A stretch of 64,000 nt of DNA from Rhizobiaceae bacterium (GCA_029233925.1 JARGOX010000001.1:396320-460319); one strand, 5' to 3'. Numbered from the stretch's first letter, positions 51,355 through 63,914 are shown. Numbers and translations are program-made. Notes: generated from the sequence alone by a model not told the origin.

Positions 51355-52551
51355 TCAGCTCCAGCCGCCGCCATAGGTTCGGTAGAAGACATGCAGACCG
51401 ATTCGGCCAACCTTCTTCATTTTCCTGGCCCATTTCGGACGCACATAGATTGCGTGATAATGGGTGGAGGAGCCCACTTCATCCAGCCAGATCTTGCCGG
51501 CTGTCACTGCCATGGCAACATCACTGGCAACCGACCAGTGGTATTTCGAACCGACACGATCGCGGACGCCGTCACAGGCAAAGGAGAACTGGCAACGGTT
51601 GCGCCAGCGTTTGTTCTGGTAAACCACACCGCAGATGGTGTTGGGATAGGCAGGATTGCGGACACGATTGAGAATCACCTGAGCCACAGCTGCCTGGCCT
51701 TTGACCGGTTCACCGCGCGCTTCAAAATAGACACCTGCGGCAAGACAACGCTGTTCAGCTGAAGAGAATGCCTTTGCAGGCAAGGCGTGGCCGGCCCACG
51801 CGTGATCGTTTTTGAGAATCGGCGGGAAAAAGCGGCCCTGCTGCGTTTCATTTTTCAACAGCGAAGCAAAGGGAGACGTGCTGGCATAGTCCGGCTCGAC
51901 GGGCGCATAGGCTGTTGCCAGAATATCGGCATTGTCATTTGTCACCAGTTTGGCCAGCATTGCCGGCATTTCGCTGGATTGGGTCACGGACGGTTTGCTG
52001 TGGAAGGCGGTCGCGATCTGCACTTCCCGGCCCTGCAGGTCCGGTTTGATGAATGCCATTTCGAGATGATCTGCCAATTTTGTCGGCGTCATCAGACTGC
52101 TGCGTTTGAGAACCGATCCGGCGGAAAAGTCTTTCGGCGGAGCAACGGGCGTGATGTCGATGACACGGCCGCGCTTTAGAGAGCGTGTCACGCGATCCTC
52201 ATCCGGGCGCGCATCCCTCACGCCAACCTTTTGGCGGAATGCAATGGTCTGGCCGTTGGGCGTCTTGATCCCCGTACCACTGAGCGTCGATCCGGTTTTG
52301 ATCGGATCAGAAAACGTCATTTCGGCGTTGTGGATGGATCCCGCCGGTGCCGTGACCAAATAGGTCTGCCATCGGGCTGTGCCGCTGTCCGCGCCTGACA
52401 ACAGGCTGGCCATATCGGAAAATGCAATGGGAGACGTCGAGATCAGAAAAATCACTGCCCCGGTTAGATACGGAGCCGACCCGCTGCGACCAAACAATGC
52501 AAGCCGACCCAAAGAGGCTAATCCCTTACGCAATACTCTACTCCATAGCAC
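51355..52551 (-). CDS. Cell wall hydrolase (SleB family)
   Basis: A 398-residue protein with an N-terminal membrane or signal segment (about 25-46). The last 130 residues are the SleB/Hydrolase_2 domain ('YFEARGEPVKGQAAVAQVIL', 'NTICGVVYQNKRW', 'GSSTHYHAIYVRPKWARKM'). The 200-residue middle looks unstructured. In non-sporing bacteria such enzymes are lytic transglycosylase-like muralytic enzymes of the periplasm. A CATCAT/ATGATG inverted repeat at 52562-52580, 11 bp ahead of the start, could be an operator. Confidence 0.9.
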   Translation of the reverse strand: MLWSRVLRKGLASLGRLALFGRSGSAPYLTGAVIFLISTSPIAFSDMASLLSGADSGTARWQTYLVTAPAGSIHNAEMTFSDPIKTGSTLSGTGIKTPNGQTIAFRQKVGVRDARPDEDRVTRSLKRGRVIDITPVAPPKDFSAGSVLKRSSLMTPTKLADHLEMAFIKPDLQGREVQIATAFHSKPSVTQSSEMPAMLAKLVTNDNADILATAYAPVEPDYASTSPFASLLKNETQQGRFFPPILKNDHAWAGHALPAKAFSSAEQRCLAAGVYFEARGEPVKGQAAVAQVILNRVRNPAYPNTICGVVYQNKRWRNRCQFSFACDGVRDRVGSKYHWSVASDVAMAVTAGKIWLDEVGSSTHYHAIYVRPKWARKMKKVGRIGLHVFYRTYGGGWS

Positions 52552-52744
52552 TCTTACAAAACATCATTGTCGCGATGATGGAGTATTAACCTTTATGGAG
52601 CGTTAATGGGGCGAAGCCAATTTTATCTGTGTTTTGTCGATAACAAATTGTATCGAAGCCACAGATAGAGCGGTACGCAAAGCCACTTCGCGCCGTTGCT
52701 CCCCGGCAAAACAGCCGGTTCTATAGATTGTCCGGCACAAATGA

Positions 52745-54163
52745 CTATCTGCGTTTTTTCTTCGGAGCGAAGGGATTGTCGCCTTTGCGCATGGAGATGC
52801 GCAGAGGCACGCCGGGCATGTCAAAATCTTCACGCAAACCGTTGATCAGGTAGCGGCTATAGGATTCCGGCAAGGCCTCCGGCCGCGTGCAGGAAATTAC
52901 AAACCCCGGCGGTCGCGCCTTGATCTGTGTCATGTATTTCATGCGGATGCGGCGCCCGGAGACGGCGGGTGGTGGATGGCGGATCTGCATCGAATCGAGC
53001 CAGCGATTGAGCTTGGCTGTGGAAATCCGCTTGTTCCAGGTTCTGTGGGTGTCGACAATCGCATTCATCAGGTCTTCGAGACCCACCCCGGTCAGCCCGG
53101 AAATTGGCACGGCACGAATACCGCGTATCTGCGGCAGCAGACGCTCGGTTTCCTCTCTGAGCATGGAGAGGGTCTCCTGCCGGTTTTCGATCATATCCCA
53201 TTTGTTGAAAGCAATGACAGGTGCCCTGCCCTCGCGAACCACAAGGTCGACAATCTGCAAATCCTGTTTTTCAAAGGGAATGTCGGCATCGAGAACGATC
53301 ACCACAACTTCGGCAAATCGAATGGCGCGCAAGGCATCGGCCACGGACAGTTTTTCAAGTTTTTCCTGAACCCGGGCCTTGCGACGCAGTCCGGCCGTAT
53401 CGAACATCTTGATCCGCCGGCCCTTCCAGTCCCATTCAACGGAAATGGAGTCCCGGGTAATGCCCGCTTCCGGTCCGGTGAGCAGACGCTCTTCCCCCAA
53501 AAAGCGGTTTATCAGCGTCGACTTACCGGCATTTGGCCTGCCTACAATGGCAACCCGCATCGGTTTGCTCTCATCATAGGTATCAACTTCTTCGTCGTCT
53601 TCACTGTCCGTCGGGCTGATATCAATGTTGGCAACCGCCACGTCATCGGCAGAGCCAAAGGCCATTTCCTCGCCAATGGCGGCCACGATGGCATCACGCA
53701 GATCAAGCATGCCTTCACCGTGCTCAGCTGAAATCGGGCACGGTTCACCCAGACCCAATCGATAGGCGTCGTAAAGACTGCTCTCGGCGCCTCGGGCCTC
53801 CGCCTTGTTGGCGACCAGCACCACCGGCCTGCCGCGTTTGCGCAGGATGACGGCAAGTGTTTCATCGACCGGGGTCAGGCCCAGTTTGGCGTCGATCAGA
53901 AACAAGGTCATGTCGGCTTCGTCGATGGCAGCTTCCGTTTGGGCGCGCATCCGGCCTTCCAGCGTGTCGGGCCCTGTCTCTTCCAGCCCGGCCGTATCGA
54001 TAATGCCGAATTTGAGGTCAATCAGTCGGGCGTTACCCGGACGGCGGTCGCGAGTCACACCTGGCGTATCGTCGACAAGCGCAAGTTTACGCCCGGACAG
54101 CCGGTTGAACAGGGTCGACTTGCCGACATTGGGACGACCGACAATGGCAACGGTAAAACTCAT
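52745..54163 (-). CDS. der: GTPase Der (EngA)
   Basis: A 472-residue double GTPase for late assembly of the 50S ribosomal subunit. Two G domains: '[15 protein letters not shown]' with 'DTPGVTRD' and 'ANKAE', then '[17 protein letters not shown]' with 'DTAGL' and 'FNKWDM'. A KH-like domain and a basic tail ([12 protein letters not shown]) end the protein. It is 37 bp behind the TPR membrane protein gene, the usual rhizobial pair. Confidence 0.98.
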   Translation of the reverse strand: MSFTVAIVGRPNVGKSTLFNRLSGRKLALVDDTPGVTRDRRPGNARLIDLKFGIIDTAGLEETGPDTLEGRMRAQTEAAIDEADMTLFLIDAKLGLTPVDETLAVILRKRGRPVVLVANKAEARGAESSLYDAYRLGLGEPCPISAEHGEGMLDLRDAIVAAIGEEMAFGSADDVAVANIDISPTDSEDDEEVDTYDESKPMRVAIVGRPNAGKSTLINRFLGEERLLTGPEAGITRDSISVEWDWKGRRIKMFDTAGLRRKARVQEKLEKLSVADALRAIRFAEVVVIVLDADIPFEKQDLQIVDLVVREGRAPVIAFNKWDMIENRQETLSMLREETERLLPQIRGIRAVPISGLTGVGLEDLMNAIVDTHRTWNKRISTAKLNRWLDSMQIRHPPPAVSGRRIRMKYMTQIKARPPGFVISCTRPEALPESYSRYLINGLREDFDMPGVPLRISMRKGDNPFAPKKKRR

Positions 54164-54200
54164 TCATATTTCCAGTCGTAAAAACGGCCGGCAAAATTGC

Positions 54201-54875
54201 TCAGGACTGCTGTCCAGCCTTGCCGCTTGCCGTAATAATATCGAGCATGATACCGGCCCGTTGCGAAACGCCGGCAGGAACGCCCGTGTCTCCTGCAATC
54301 AGATCGAACCATTCACGTGCTTTTGCATAATCGCCAGCCTTCCAGGCAGCCAGCCCCAGGGCTTCGCGCGCAGAATGACGCATCGGATTTTCACCGCCAC
54401 TGAGTTTTTCCACCTGCACGGCCACATCCTCATAGGAACCATGGTCGACCAGAAGATAGCCGGCCTTGATGCGTGCAATATCGCGCACCGATGCAGGAAC
54501 GCTACCATCATTTCCGATCGTCGAAAAATCCGAAATCGCCGCCTGAAAATCGCCCGTGTCCACCAAAACGGTCGCTGCGCGCATGCGCGCCAGAACCGAA
54601 TAGGAACCGTAACCTTCCTTTTCCAACTGCCGCAGAGCCGTCAGGGCTTCTTCCTGCTGGCCTTCACGGGCAAGATTGAGTGCTGCCAGGAATGTATCGC
54701 CGGATTTTGAGGCCTTGCTCGAGCTCCAGTAATCATACCCGCGGTCTGCCGCAGTGCCGACAACGATCAATGCTGCAAGAGCGATAATGTATTTGCCGAA
54801 GCGCTTCCAGATGGATTGCATCCGGTCTGAACGCAGCTCTTCGTCAACTTCGCGGATAAAACTGTCGTCTGACAT
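54201..54875 (-). CDS. TPR-like membrane protein (YfgM/Tol-Pal-like) ahead of der
   Basis: A 224-residue protein with a cytoplasmic head (SDDSFIREVDEELRSDRM), one membrane helix (YIIALAALIVVGTAADRGYD) and TPR repeats in the periplasm ('FLAALNLAREGQQEEALTAL'). This matches the YfgM-like family that works with the Sec-linked chaperone PpiD in E. coli. The ATG at 54875 is preferred to a GTG at 54884. Confidence 0.88.
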   Translation of the reverse strand: MSDDSFIREVDEELRSDRMQSIWKRFGKYIIALAALIVVGTAADRGYDYWSSSKASKSGDTFLAALNLAREGQQEEALTALRQLEKEGYGSYSVLARMRAATVLVDTGDFQAAISDFSTIGNDGSVPASVRDIARIKAGYLLVDHGSYEDVAVQVEKLSGGENPMRHSAREALGLAAWKAGDYAKAREWFDLIAGDTGVPAGVSQRAGIMLDIITASGKAGQQS

Positions 54876-55073
54876 ATCATTCACCGGGTGGCCCGGCCCT
54901 CAACTTGATGCAGGCAATTTGCCCAGCCGTGTTGTTCTTGTTGTTTCAGTCGGGCCTTGTAACCGATTTTGCGCCGCATGTAAGGGAAAATGTCAAATTA
55001 GCGGATTTGCACAGATGTCAGGAGACCATCCGCAATCAGTCAATCGGTCAGTTGCAGGGTTTTTACGTCTTTT

Positions 55074-55658
55074 TCAAGACGTTATGGGTGCGACGCCAAT
55101 CAGCCATTCGTGCAACTTCCAGACGAAAAGGACATAGGCGAGCAGACCGACGACGATCACGATGATGTCGTTGCGCACAGGCGGCTTGATTGCGGGCACG
55201 CCTTCACCGGCAACAACGCGGCCCTTTTCCGATATCCGGTCAACAATTGCCCAGATCAGGAAGGAACCGAAGAGCAGCAGGGAAGCAAGATCGCCATTGG
55301 CCATCAAATGCGCCAAAGCCCATAGTTTGACCGACAGCAGCATCGGATGTTTGGCCGCCACCTTGATCCTGCTGGCAGGCAGGCTGGATGCGGCCAGAAG
55401 AATGAAGGAGAACAGCATCAGCAGCAAGGTGACATGGCTCATCCACGTCGGCGGTGTGTAGATGATCGGACCTTCGTAACGCGCGATGGAAAAGCCCCAG
55501 ATGATCAGCCCGAGCCCGAGGAAAGCAATCAGCGAATAGAAGCCTTTCCAGGCGTTCTCACCGCGCTGCGCAATCATGCGATCGCGAAATTCAGGCGCCG
55601 AAATCCTGACAGAATGCACTCCCAGAAAAATTGCCAGTCCCAAAATCAGCCAGACCAT
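55074..55658 (-). CDS. NnrU family membrane protein
   Basis: A 194-residue protein with about six membrane helices. 'FLGVHSVRISAPEFRDRMIA', 'LAAKHPMLLSVKLWALAHL'-like text (here 'KVAAKHPMLLSVKLWALAHL') and 'NGDLASLLLFGSFLIWAIVD' are the family marks. NnrU was first seen near nitrite reductase genes, but many genomes, as here, carry it with no denitrification gene. It may handle heme or isoprenoid-like substrates; this is unproven. Confidence 0.92.
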   Translation of the reverse strand: MVWLILGLAIFLGVHSVRISAPEFRDRMIAQRGENAWKGFYSLIAFLGLGLIIWGFSIARYEGPIIYTPPTWMSHVTLLLMLFSFILLAASSLPASRIKVAAKHPMLLSVKLWALAHLMANGDLASLLLFGSFLIWAIVDRISEKGRVVAGEGVPAIKPPVRNDIIVIVVGLLAYVLFVWKLHEWLIGVAPITS

Positions 55659-55797
55659 CGTTTATTCTCCCGCCCATATTGGGTTTATGTTCAAGCAGCA
55701 TTCCCGACACCAATAGCGAAGTTCTGGCACAGGATAAACAAAGGTTGTCCATCAATCGGCCCTTGCGCCGCATTTTTTACAGACTTAGCATGAAAAA

Positions 55798-56130
55798 ATG
55801 ACAATTGATCTGGAAATTGCAAGAAGCCGGCTTTCCCGGCGCAAGGCTGAACTTGAGGAATTGTCTCGACTTTCGGAAGACTCGCGTTCCACAGTGATGC
55901 TTGATCAGCAGGCAGTGGGGCGGTTGTCGCGGATGGATTCCATGCAACAGCAGGCGATGGCAGAGGCGCAGGAACGGGCGCGCCAACGCGATCTGCTGCG
56001 CATTGAAATGGCCGAACGTCGAATCAACGAAGGCGACTACGGCTATTGCGTCGGGTGTGACAACGAAATTCCTGACAAACGCCTTGAAATCGACCCAATG
56101 GCCGAGAAATGTGTGCAATGCGCATCGTGA
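55798..56130 (+). CDS. TraR/DksA-type C4 zinc finger protein
   Basis: A 110-residue protein with a helical N-terminus ('ARSRLSRRKAELEELSRLSE') and a C-terminal four-Cys zinc finger ('YCVGCDNEIPDKRLEIDPMA', then 'CVQCAS'). This is the short DksA-like class that may bind the RNA polymerase secondary channel. The acidic coiled-coil tip of real DksA (DxxDxA) is not seen, so a ppGpp role is unsure. Confidence 0.9.
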   Translation: MTIDLEIARSRLSRRKAELEELSRLSEDSRSTVMLDQQAVGRLSRMDSMQQQAMAEAQERARQRDLLRIEMAERRINEGDYGYCVGCDNEIPDKRLEIDPMAEKCVQCAS

Positions 56131-56284
56131 TTCTGTGCACGTGACAGGAAGGACATGCACAAAGCAAGCAGCACTGGTATTCTCTGAATTTATGATTCTT
56201 CATTGATCCAGCTGCATCAATCCCCCATCCGTGCAAACGCTGTTTGTTTTCGTGGATCTATCCATCGCCAAGGTTGAAAATTCC

Positions 56285-57277
56285 GTGTCTTTTCGTCGTC
56301 CCCTATTGCTGAGCCTCATCCTCACCGTCGCCACCATCACGCCGCCTGCATGGGCGACAAAAACCGCCTCCAAACAATTTGTCATTGTGTCTTTCGACGG
56401 CGCTCACAACAATGCCCTGTGGGACAAAAGCCGGTCCATCGCCAAGCGCACCGGCGCCCAATTTACCTATTTTCTTTCCTGCACCTTCCTGATGACTCGC
56501 AAGAACCGCGCCACCTATCATGCGCCGGGACAAAAGGTCGGGCAGTCAAATGTGGGGTTCGCGGCCAATGAACCGGAGGTCCGGCAGCGGCTGAAGCATA
56601 TCTGGAAGGCCCGGGGTGAAGGGCACGAGATAGCCAGTCACGGCTGTGGTCATTTTGATGGGAAAAGCTGGAGCCAGCAGGACTGGGCAGCTGAATTGTC
56701 CGCCTTTTCACTGGCGCTCGACAAGGCCTGGCAGCGCATCGGTGCCGCAAAGGCCGAGCCGGAAGGCTGGAGCGACTTTGTGCGCCGGGACATCACCGGT
56801 TTTCGCGCGCCCTATCTGTCGGTCAATGGCAATATGACAGTGGCGCTCAAGGAGGCAGGCTATGCCTATGACGCAAGCGGTGTCTCAAGAGGCCCGGCCA
56901 TGCCGCGTCAGATCGGCGACTTCATAACCTTCGATCTGCCGCTCATCAACGAAGGCCCGAAAAACCGCCGGGTGATCGCCATGGATTACAATCTGTTTGT
57001 GCGCCATTCAGGCGGCCTGGAAAACGCCTCGAAATCAGCCCTCTATGAGGAACGCAGTTACGGCGCCTTCCGCAAGGCCTTTGATGAACAATATCAGGGA
57101 GAACGCAGGCCGCTGCAGTTGGGATTTCACTTTGTGGAAATGAATGGCGGCGCCTATTGGCGTGCAATGGAACGCCTTTTGAGCGACGTGTGCGGACTGC
57201 CGGATGTGGCCTGCGTTTCCTACCGCGACGCCATTGAGCAGATGAAGCTGCAGCAAAATGGCGATGGCGGCGCATAG
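56285..57277 (+). CDS. Secreted polysaccharide deacetylase-like protein
   Basis: A 330-residue exported protein. With the GTG at 56285 it has a signal peptide ('SFRRPLLLSLILTVATITPP...AWA'); a GTG at 56231 would place 18 residues ahead of it. 'FVIVSFDGAHNN' and 'HEIASHGCGHFDGKSW' are the metal and catalytic motifs of carbohydrate esterase family 4, and 'TGFRAPYLSVNGNM' the third motif. It would remove acetyl groups from cell wall or surface sugars. Convergent with bacA. Confidence 0.85.
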   Translation: MSFRRPLLLSLILTVATITPPAWATKTASKQFVIVSFDGAHNNALWDKSRSIAKRTGAQFTYFLSCTFLMTRKNRATYHAPGQKVGQSNVGFAANEPEVRQRLKHIWKARGEGHEIASHGCGHFDGKSWSQQDWAAELSAFSLALDKAWQRIGAAKAEPEGWSDFVRRDITGFRAPYLSVNGNMTVALKEAGYAYDASGVSRGPAMPRQIGDFITFDLPLINEGPKNRRVIAMDYNLFVRHSGGLENASKSALYEERSYGAFRKAFDEQYQGERRPLQLGFHFVEMNGGAYWRAMERLLSDVCGLPDVACVSYRDAIEQMKLQQNGDGGA

Positions 57278-57427
57278 AGCACGCTTTCTACAGGCAGCTT
57301 CTAACGTTCGCCACCGGTCAATTGTCCGCAATGTCAGTGAAACCTCTAACAGAGCCATATCATTGCAAATGATCAGGCGGCATCAACCACGCCGCCCGAA
57401 AAAATACGCAAATGTACTCTCACATGA

Positions 57428-58717
57428 TCAGGGTTTTTCAATATCGATATCCGTTGTCATCGGATCAACCGTTGAATCAATTCGCGCTAGAAACTCCGCA
57501 TCGATGTCAGGCAAAGGCTCGTTTTTGATCGCCGCTTCAAAAGTCCTCAGACGTTTATGGATCGACAGGAGTTCAACAATTGTCGTCCAGGAATTGACCA
57601 GATACTGAAACGACGAGCTAACCTGTCCGAATGCGGAGACGATCTGTTGAAAGATACCGAGCGATATTTTTCCCGCGACGATTGTCGGAATGAGTATGAT
57701 AACGGCATAAACGCCGTCGGCATTCAGATAGGAATAGCGCGCCACATTGAAATACATGTAATTGAAATAAAGACGAAAATAGTTTTTTCGAACATTATCA
57801 AATAGCTCAGCCACCGTTGGTGGTTGCGCTCTGTCCGCGTGATCCTCACCATAAACCAGTTCCTTGCGGTAGGCAGCCTCCACACGCTGGTTCCTGAATT
57901 CAAGCCCCGGAAGTTTGATACCAACCACTGACAGCAGTACAGTTCCGAAGAGCGCCCAGAATATTGCTGCTGTAACCAAGGGCGCAGGGATTACGCCGAC
58001 GATCGGCAATTCGGTTATGTGGCTTGAAAGGCTCCACAGCAACGGAAGGAAAGCGAAGAGAGTCATGATGGAATCGACCATGCTAACGCCAAGACTTTCC
58101 ATGATTCCGGCGAAGCGCATGGTGTCTTCCTGAACACGTTGCGATGCACCCTCGATATGCCGCACCTGCTGCCATTTTGACATATAATAATTGTTCATGG
58201 CCGTGCGCCAACGGAAAATATAGTGACTCACAATAAACCGGGTTATTACCGCAACGGTTACAGCCACCGTTACAATGGAGAAAAACACCAGAAGAAGTGA
58301 ATAGAGTTCTTCCTTGGTGACATCTCCGCTGCCGCTCAGCGCTGATTGTATCTCATCAAAAAAAGGTCTGCGCCAATGGTTGATAGCAACACTGACCTGT
58401 ACTGAGTAGTAAGTCGAAAACAGAATAAATATTGATACAAGCACCGACCAGCGGAACCACGGATGAGGGTCAATCCGATACCATATCGCTGCAAAAACGG
58501 CTGAGGTGGTGAAATAGTAGATGTAGAACCAGATGAAGCTGGGCGTCCAGAAGTAGCTGAGACCTATGACCGGCCCTGCGTCCGGCGGAGCAAACTCAAA
58601 CCCGAGAGATGTCCCGATTTCTGTTCCGTAGGAATACCAGAGGAAGGCGCAGGCCAGCGCCCATGCGATTGCCGAAAGGAAAAACCACTTCGGCTGTGGG
58701 AAGAATGATTTGAACAC
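57428..58717 (-). CDS. bacA: BacA/SbmA family peptide transporter
   Basis: A 429-residue membrane protein with about seven helices of the SbmA/BacA type, close to the 406-420 residues of E. coli SbmA and Sinorhizobium BacA. '[12 protein letters not shown]', '[20 protein letters not shown]' with '[13 protein letters not shown]' and '[21 protein letters not shown]' are family marks. It imports Pro-rich and Cys-rich peptides by proton motive force, without its own ATPase domain. In rhizobia and Brucella it is needed for chronic infection of the host cell and for very-long-chain lipid A. Confidence 0.93.
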   Translation of the reverse strand: MFKSFFPQPKWFFLSAIAWALACAFLWYSYGTEIGTSLGFEFAPPDAGPVIGLSYFWTPSFIWFYIYYFTTSAVFAAIWYRIDPHPWFRWSVLVSIFILFSTYYSVQVSVAINHWRRPFFDEIQSALSGSGDVTKEELYSLLLVFFSIVTVAVTVAVITRFIVSHYIFRWRTAMNNYYMSKWQQVRHIEGASQRVQEDTMRFAGIMESLGVSMVDSIMTLFAFLPLLWSLSSHITELPIVGVIPAPLVTAAIFWALFGTVLLSVVGIKLPGLEFRNQRVEAAYRKELVYGEDHADRAQPPTVAELFDNVRKNYFRLYFNYMYFNVARYSYLNADGVYAVIILIPTIVAGKISLGIFQQIVSAFGQVSSSFQYLVNSWTTIVELLSIHKRLRTFEAAIKNEPLPDIDAEFLARIDSTVDPMTTDIDIEKP

Positions 58718-58863
58718 GTTGGCTTCTTTCGCTGTATCACGCCAAAGGTCTTTGACATGTAACCCTGGTTTTCATTTGACCGCGACCGGCCCGAAAGGCC
58801 GCCGCATGTCCATTTGCTTCAATCCCATAGGTATGGCTGAAAAGGGGTCGACTTCGATCACAA

Positions 58864-60042
58864 TTATGTGCCCCTGACGTTTGCATTGGCCATCATGGCG
58901 AAAAGTGCCGCCACCACAAGGGCAAATGCAGCCACAAGACTTCCCGATGTGTAATTGCCGGACAGTTCAGCAAGATAGCCGGCGATCAGCGGTCCGATAA
59001 TCTGGCCGGCGCCAAAGGCCGCTGTCATCAGCGCCAGCGCCTTGCGTGGCGCATGGGGCGCCATCAGCCGACCGATCTGCAGACCATAGGCTGTTACCAC
59101 AACGAAGGTGAGGCCGAGCAGAGCGCCGCCCAGAAATGGCCCGACCGGTGACGGCAGGATGACGCTGGCGGCGACGCCACCAGCTTCCACCAGACACCCG
59201 GCGATGAATGTGGCGAAGAGACCGAACCGCCGGCGGCATGGCGTCCATACCACAAGGGAAGTGGCCGCTGCGGCGCCAGTCACCAGCCAGACCCAGCCCT
59301 CCAGCGGCGATTGCCCCTGCCCTTCCCGCACGATGGCCACAAGAAAGGTTGCCGTGACGATATAGCCAAGACCAAACAGACCATAGGCGATGGTGATGAA
59401 CACAAGGCCGCGGTCCCAGACCAATGGCCGTTCGCGTTTGCCGTGGACACCGGGCAGCGGATCGACACGCACCAGCAGCATCGCGGCAATCGAACCAAGC
59501 AACGCCAGTGCTGCGGCGGCAAACCAGCCGGTGGTCCAGTGACTGTCGAGATGTGTCAAAACCAGCAGCAGCAGGGCTGAACAGACCAACCCAACGCCAA
59601 CGCCACCAAAATGCAGTGTCTGAAGATCATCGCGGCCAGCCGCCTGCAGATGACTGAATACGATCGTCGAGCCGAAAACCATCACGAAGGCACTGGCAAT
59701 TCCGGCGGCCAAACGAATGCTCGAAAGCGACCAAACCTCGTGGGCAAAAGGCATGGCGAAAAGCAGGATGGTCGTGGCCAGCAGGCCGCCGGCAAAAACC
59801 GACCGCTCGCGGCCCGCCGCCCAGCCCTGTGAGGCCAGAACGGCGCCCAGCAGGTATCCGACATAATTGGATGAAGCAATCAGACCGGCCTGATAGGCAT
59901 TCAAAAACAACCCATCCATCAGGTCGGGCAGCAGCGGCGTATAGACAAACCGTCCAAGCCCCATGGCCACGGCCATGGCGACCAGACCACCAAGCGCCAG
60001 CCTGACGACAGAGCTGTCTGAATGGGTACTGGAGGCGTTCAT
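58864..60042 (-). CDS. YbfB/YjiJ family MFS transporter
   Basis: A 392-residue permease with 12 helices. The N-terminus 'LGRFVYTPLLPDLMDGLFLN' and 'GLIASSNYVGYLLGAVLA' are typical of the YbfB/YjiJ group. Its substrate is unknown. It is divergent from the ArsR-type operon. Confidence 0.9.
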   Translation of the reverse strand: MNASSTHSDSSVVRLALGGLVAMAVAMGLGRFVYTPLLPDLMDGLFLNAYQAGLIASSNYVGYLLGAVLASQGWAAGRERSVFAGGLLATTILLFAMPFAHEVWSLSSIRLAAGIASAFVMVFGSTIVFSHLQAAGRDDLQTLHFGGVGVGLVCSALLLLVLTHLDSHWTTGWFAAAALALLGSIAAMLLVRVDPLPGVHGKRERPLVWDRGLVFITIAYGLFGLGYIVTATFLVAIVREGQGQSPLEGWVWLVTGAAAATSLVVWTPCRRRFGLFATFIAGCLVEAGGVAASVILPSPVGPFLGGALLGLTFVVVTAYGLQIGRLMAPHAPRKALALMTAAFGAGQIIGPLIAGYLAELSGNYTSGSLVAAFALVVAALFAMMANANVRGT

Positions 60043-60189
60043 CCGGGTCTTCTATCAACCAACAACATGACCGTGCTATCGCACCCCTGCGCGCGCCGTG
60101 CAAGACATCCCGGTGTTCTGCTTTGGTCATGCGCCAAAGGCAGGAGAAGACGCGTGCAGATGGCAAATCCGATCCCGACGGCGCCATGC

Positions 60190-60218
60190 TTGACATACCT
60201 TTATATTTAACTTATTTA
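60190..60218 (+). promoter_or_regulatory. Promoter and likely operator of the ArsR operon
   Basis: TTGACA (60190-60195), a 17-bp spacer and TATTTA (60213-60218) make a strong promoter. An AT-rich element with TTTAAC at both sides (TTTAAC at 60206-60211 and 60222-60227) covers the -10 and could be the site where the ArsR protein blocks its own operon. Confidence 0.6.
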
Positions 60219-60241
60219 TTATTTAACGTATGAGGAAAATA

Positions 60242-60577
60242 ATGAATGTACAGACCATATTTTCGGCGCTGTCTGACCCTACCCGGTTTGCCATTGTCGA
60301 ACAGCTTCTACAGGACGGCGACCAGACCGCCGGCTCTCTGGCCCAGCCCTTCAACATTTCCAAACCGGCGGTCTCGCGCCATCTCAAGGTGCTGGAGGAC
60401 GCCGGAATCATTGAACGACGGATTGACCGGCAATTTCGCTCATTTCGCATTCGCCCGCAAAGCCTGCGCGCGGTGGACGACTGGATCGGCCGCTACCGGC
60501 AGTTCTGGCAGACATCATTCGACCGGCTGGAGAAAGTGATCGCGCAAGAGGAGAGCAAACATGGCAATGGTGACTGA
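60242..60577 (+). CDS. ArsR family regulator
   Basis: A 111-residue winged-helix regulator: 'FSALSDPTRFAIVEQLLQDG', 'SKPAVSRHLKVLEDAGIIER'. No metal-binding Cys is seen, so it belongs to the metal-free group that is often paired with AHSA1 proteins. The ATG at 60242 has GAGGAAAA ahead, itself within an earlier ATG frame (60230). It overlaps the next gene by 17 bp. Confidence 0.93.
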   Translation: MNVQTIFSALSDPTRFAIVEQLLQDGDQTAGSLAQPFNISKPAVSRHLKVLEDAGIIERRIDRQFRSFRIRPQSLRAVDDWIGRYRQFWQTSFDRLEKVIAQEESKHGNGD

Positions 60578-61007
60578 CGACAGGGTTCTGGTGATTGAAC
60601 GGGTCATTGCGACGACGCCCGAAAGACTTTTTGATGCCTGGGTGCAACCGGACATGCTGGTGCAATGGTGGGGACCAGAGGGCATGTCCACGCCGAAACA
60701 CCGGATGGATGTGCGTGAGGGCGGCGCCTGGGAGACGACCATGCGCAATGCCGATGGCGGCGAACACGTGTGTGGCGGCACCTACAGGACGATCGACCGT
60801 CCGAACCACCTTGTGTTCAGTTGGGCGTGGAAGCAGCCGGACGGCAGCCAGGGCGAGGTCACTGAGGTCAGCGTGACATTCACCGCTGTTGACGGCGGGA
60901 CAAAAATGGTCCTGGACCAGCGCGTCTTTGCCGATGTGGCCTCCAGAGACAACCATGGCATGGGCTGGAATTCCAGTTTCCATTGCCTCGAACAATTATT
61001 TGCCTGA
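60561..61007 (+). CDS. SRPBCC/AHSA1 domain protein
   Basis: A 148-residue START-like protein of the AHSA1 group ('ERVIATTPERLFDAWVQPDM', 'WWGPEGM', 'HCLEQLFA'). It has a hydrophobic pocket for a small ligand. ArsR-AHSA1 pairs are common; the ArsR protein probably senses a signal tied to the ligand, which is unknown. Confidence 0.92.
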   Translation: MAMVTDDRVLVIERVIATTPERLFDAWVQPDMLVQWWGPEGMSTPKHRMDVREGGAWETTMRNADGGEHVCGGTYRTIDRPNHLVFSWAWKQPDGSQGEVTEVSVTFTAVDGGTKMVLDQRVFADVASRDNHGMGWNSSFHCLEQLFA

Positions 61008-61018
61008 GGAGCGGACCG

Positions 61019-61732
61019 ATGGACCAGCAAAAAATCGTTTCACGCGAGGAATGGCTGCAGGCGCGCGTCGCCCTTTTGGAGCGCGAAAAGACCTTTACCC
61101 GCGCGCGTGACGCGCTGAGCATGGAGCGCCGCTCACTGCCCTGGGTGGAAGTCACCAGACATTATACGTTCGACACCAATGAAGGCGAAAAGGCGCTGGC
61201 GGATCTGTTCGGTGATCGCGGCCAATTGGTGGTTTACCACTTCATGTATGGTCCCGACTGGCAGACCGGCTGCAAGAGCTGTTCCTTCTGGGCGGATAAT
61301 TTCGACCGCAACATTGTCCATCTTGCCGCCCGTGATGTTGCATTGGTCGCCGTTTCACGGGCGCCGCTTGAGACACTCAATGCATTTCGCCGGCGGATGG
61401 GCTGGGGCTTTGACTGGGTTTCGTCCGGCGGCAGCGATTTCAACTATGATTTTGACGTGTCATTCACGGCGGAAATGCGGGAAAAAGGCGCCATCCGTTA
61501 CAACTACCGGGCCAGTGACTTTCCCGTCGATGATGCGCCCGGCATCAGTGTGTTCTGCAAGGGCGAGGATGCAACTATTTACCACACCTATTCGACCTAT
61601 GGCCGGGGTCTCGATATGCTCAATGCCGGCTATCACTATCTGGACCTTGTGCCCAAAGGCAGGAACGAGGACCCCGACCAGCCCATGTCGTGGCTGAAGC
61701 TGCGCGATGCCTATGGTGCAAAGGGGGCCTGA
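61019..61732 (+). CDS. DUF899 (thioredoxin-like) protein
   Basis: A 237-residue DUF899 protein with a thioredoxin-like fold ('LVVYHFMYGPDWQTGCKSCS' then 'FWADNFDRNI', 'YHTYSTYGRGLDML'). The GCKSC pair is placed like a redox-active CxxC-type site. Its start at 61019 follows GAGGAG. It is third in the ArsR operon and ends 9 bp from the convergent AraC gene. Confidence 0.92.
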   Translation: MDQQKIVSREEWLQARVALLEREKTFTRARDALSMERRSLPWVEVTRHYTFDTNEGEKALADLFGDRGQLVVYHFMYGPDWQTGCKSCSFWADNFDRNIVHLAARDVALVAVSRAPLETLNAFRRRMGWGFDWVSSGGSDFNYDFDVSFTAEMREKGAIRYNYRASDFPVDDAPGISVFCKGEDATIYHTYSTYGRGLDMLNAGYHYLDLVPKGRNEDPDQPMSWLKLRDAYGAKGA

Positions 61733-61741
61733 AAATCGAAT

Positions 61742-63914
<2,173 letters not shown>

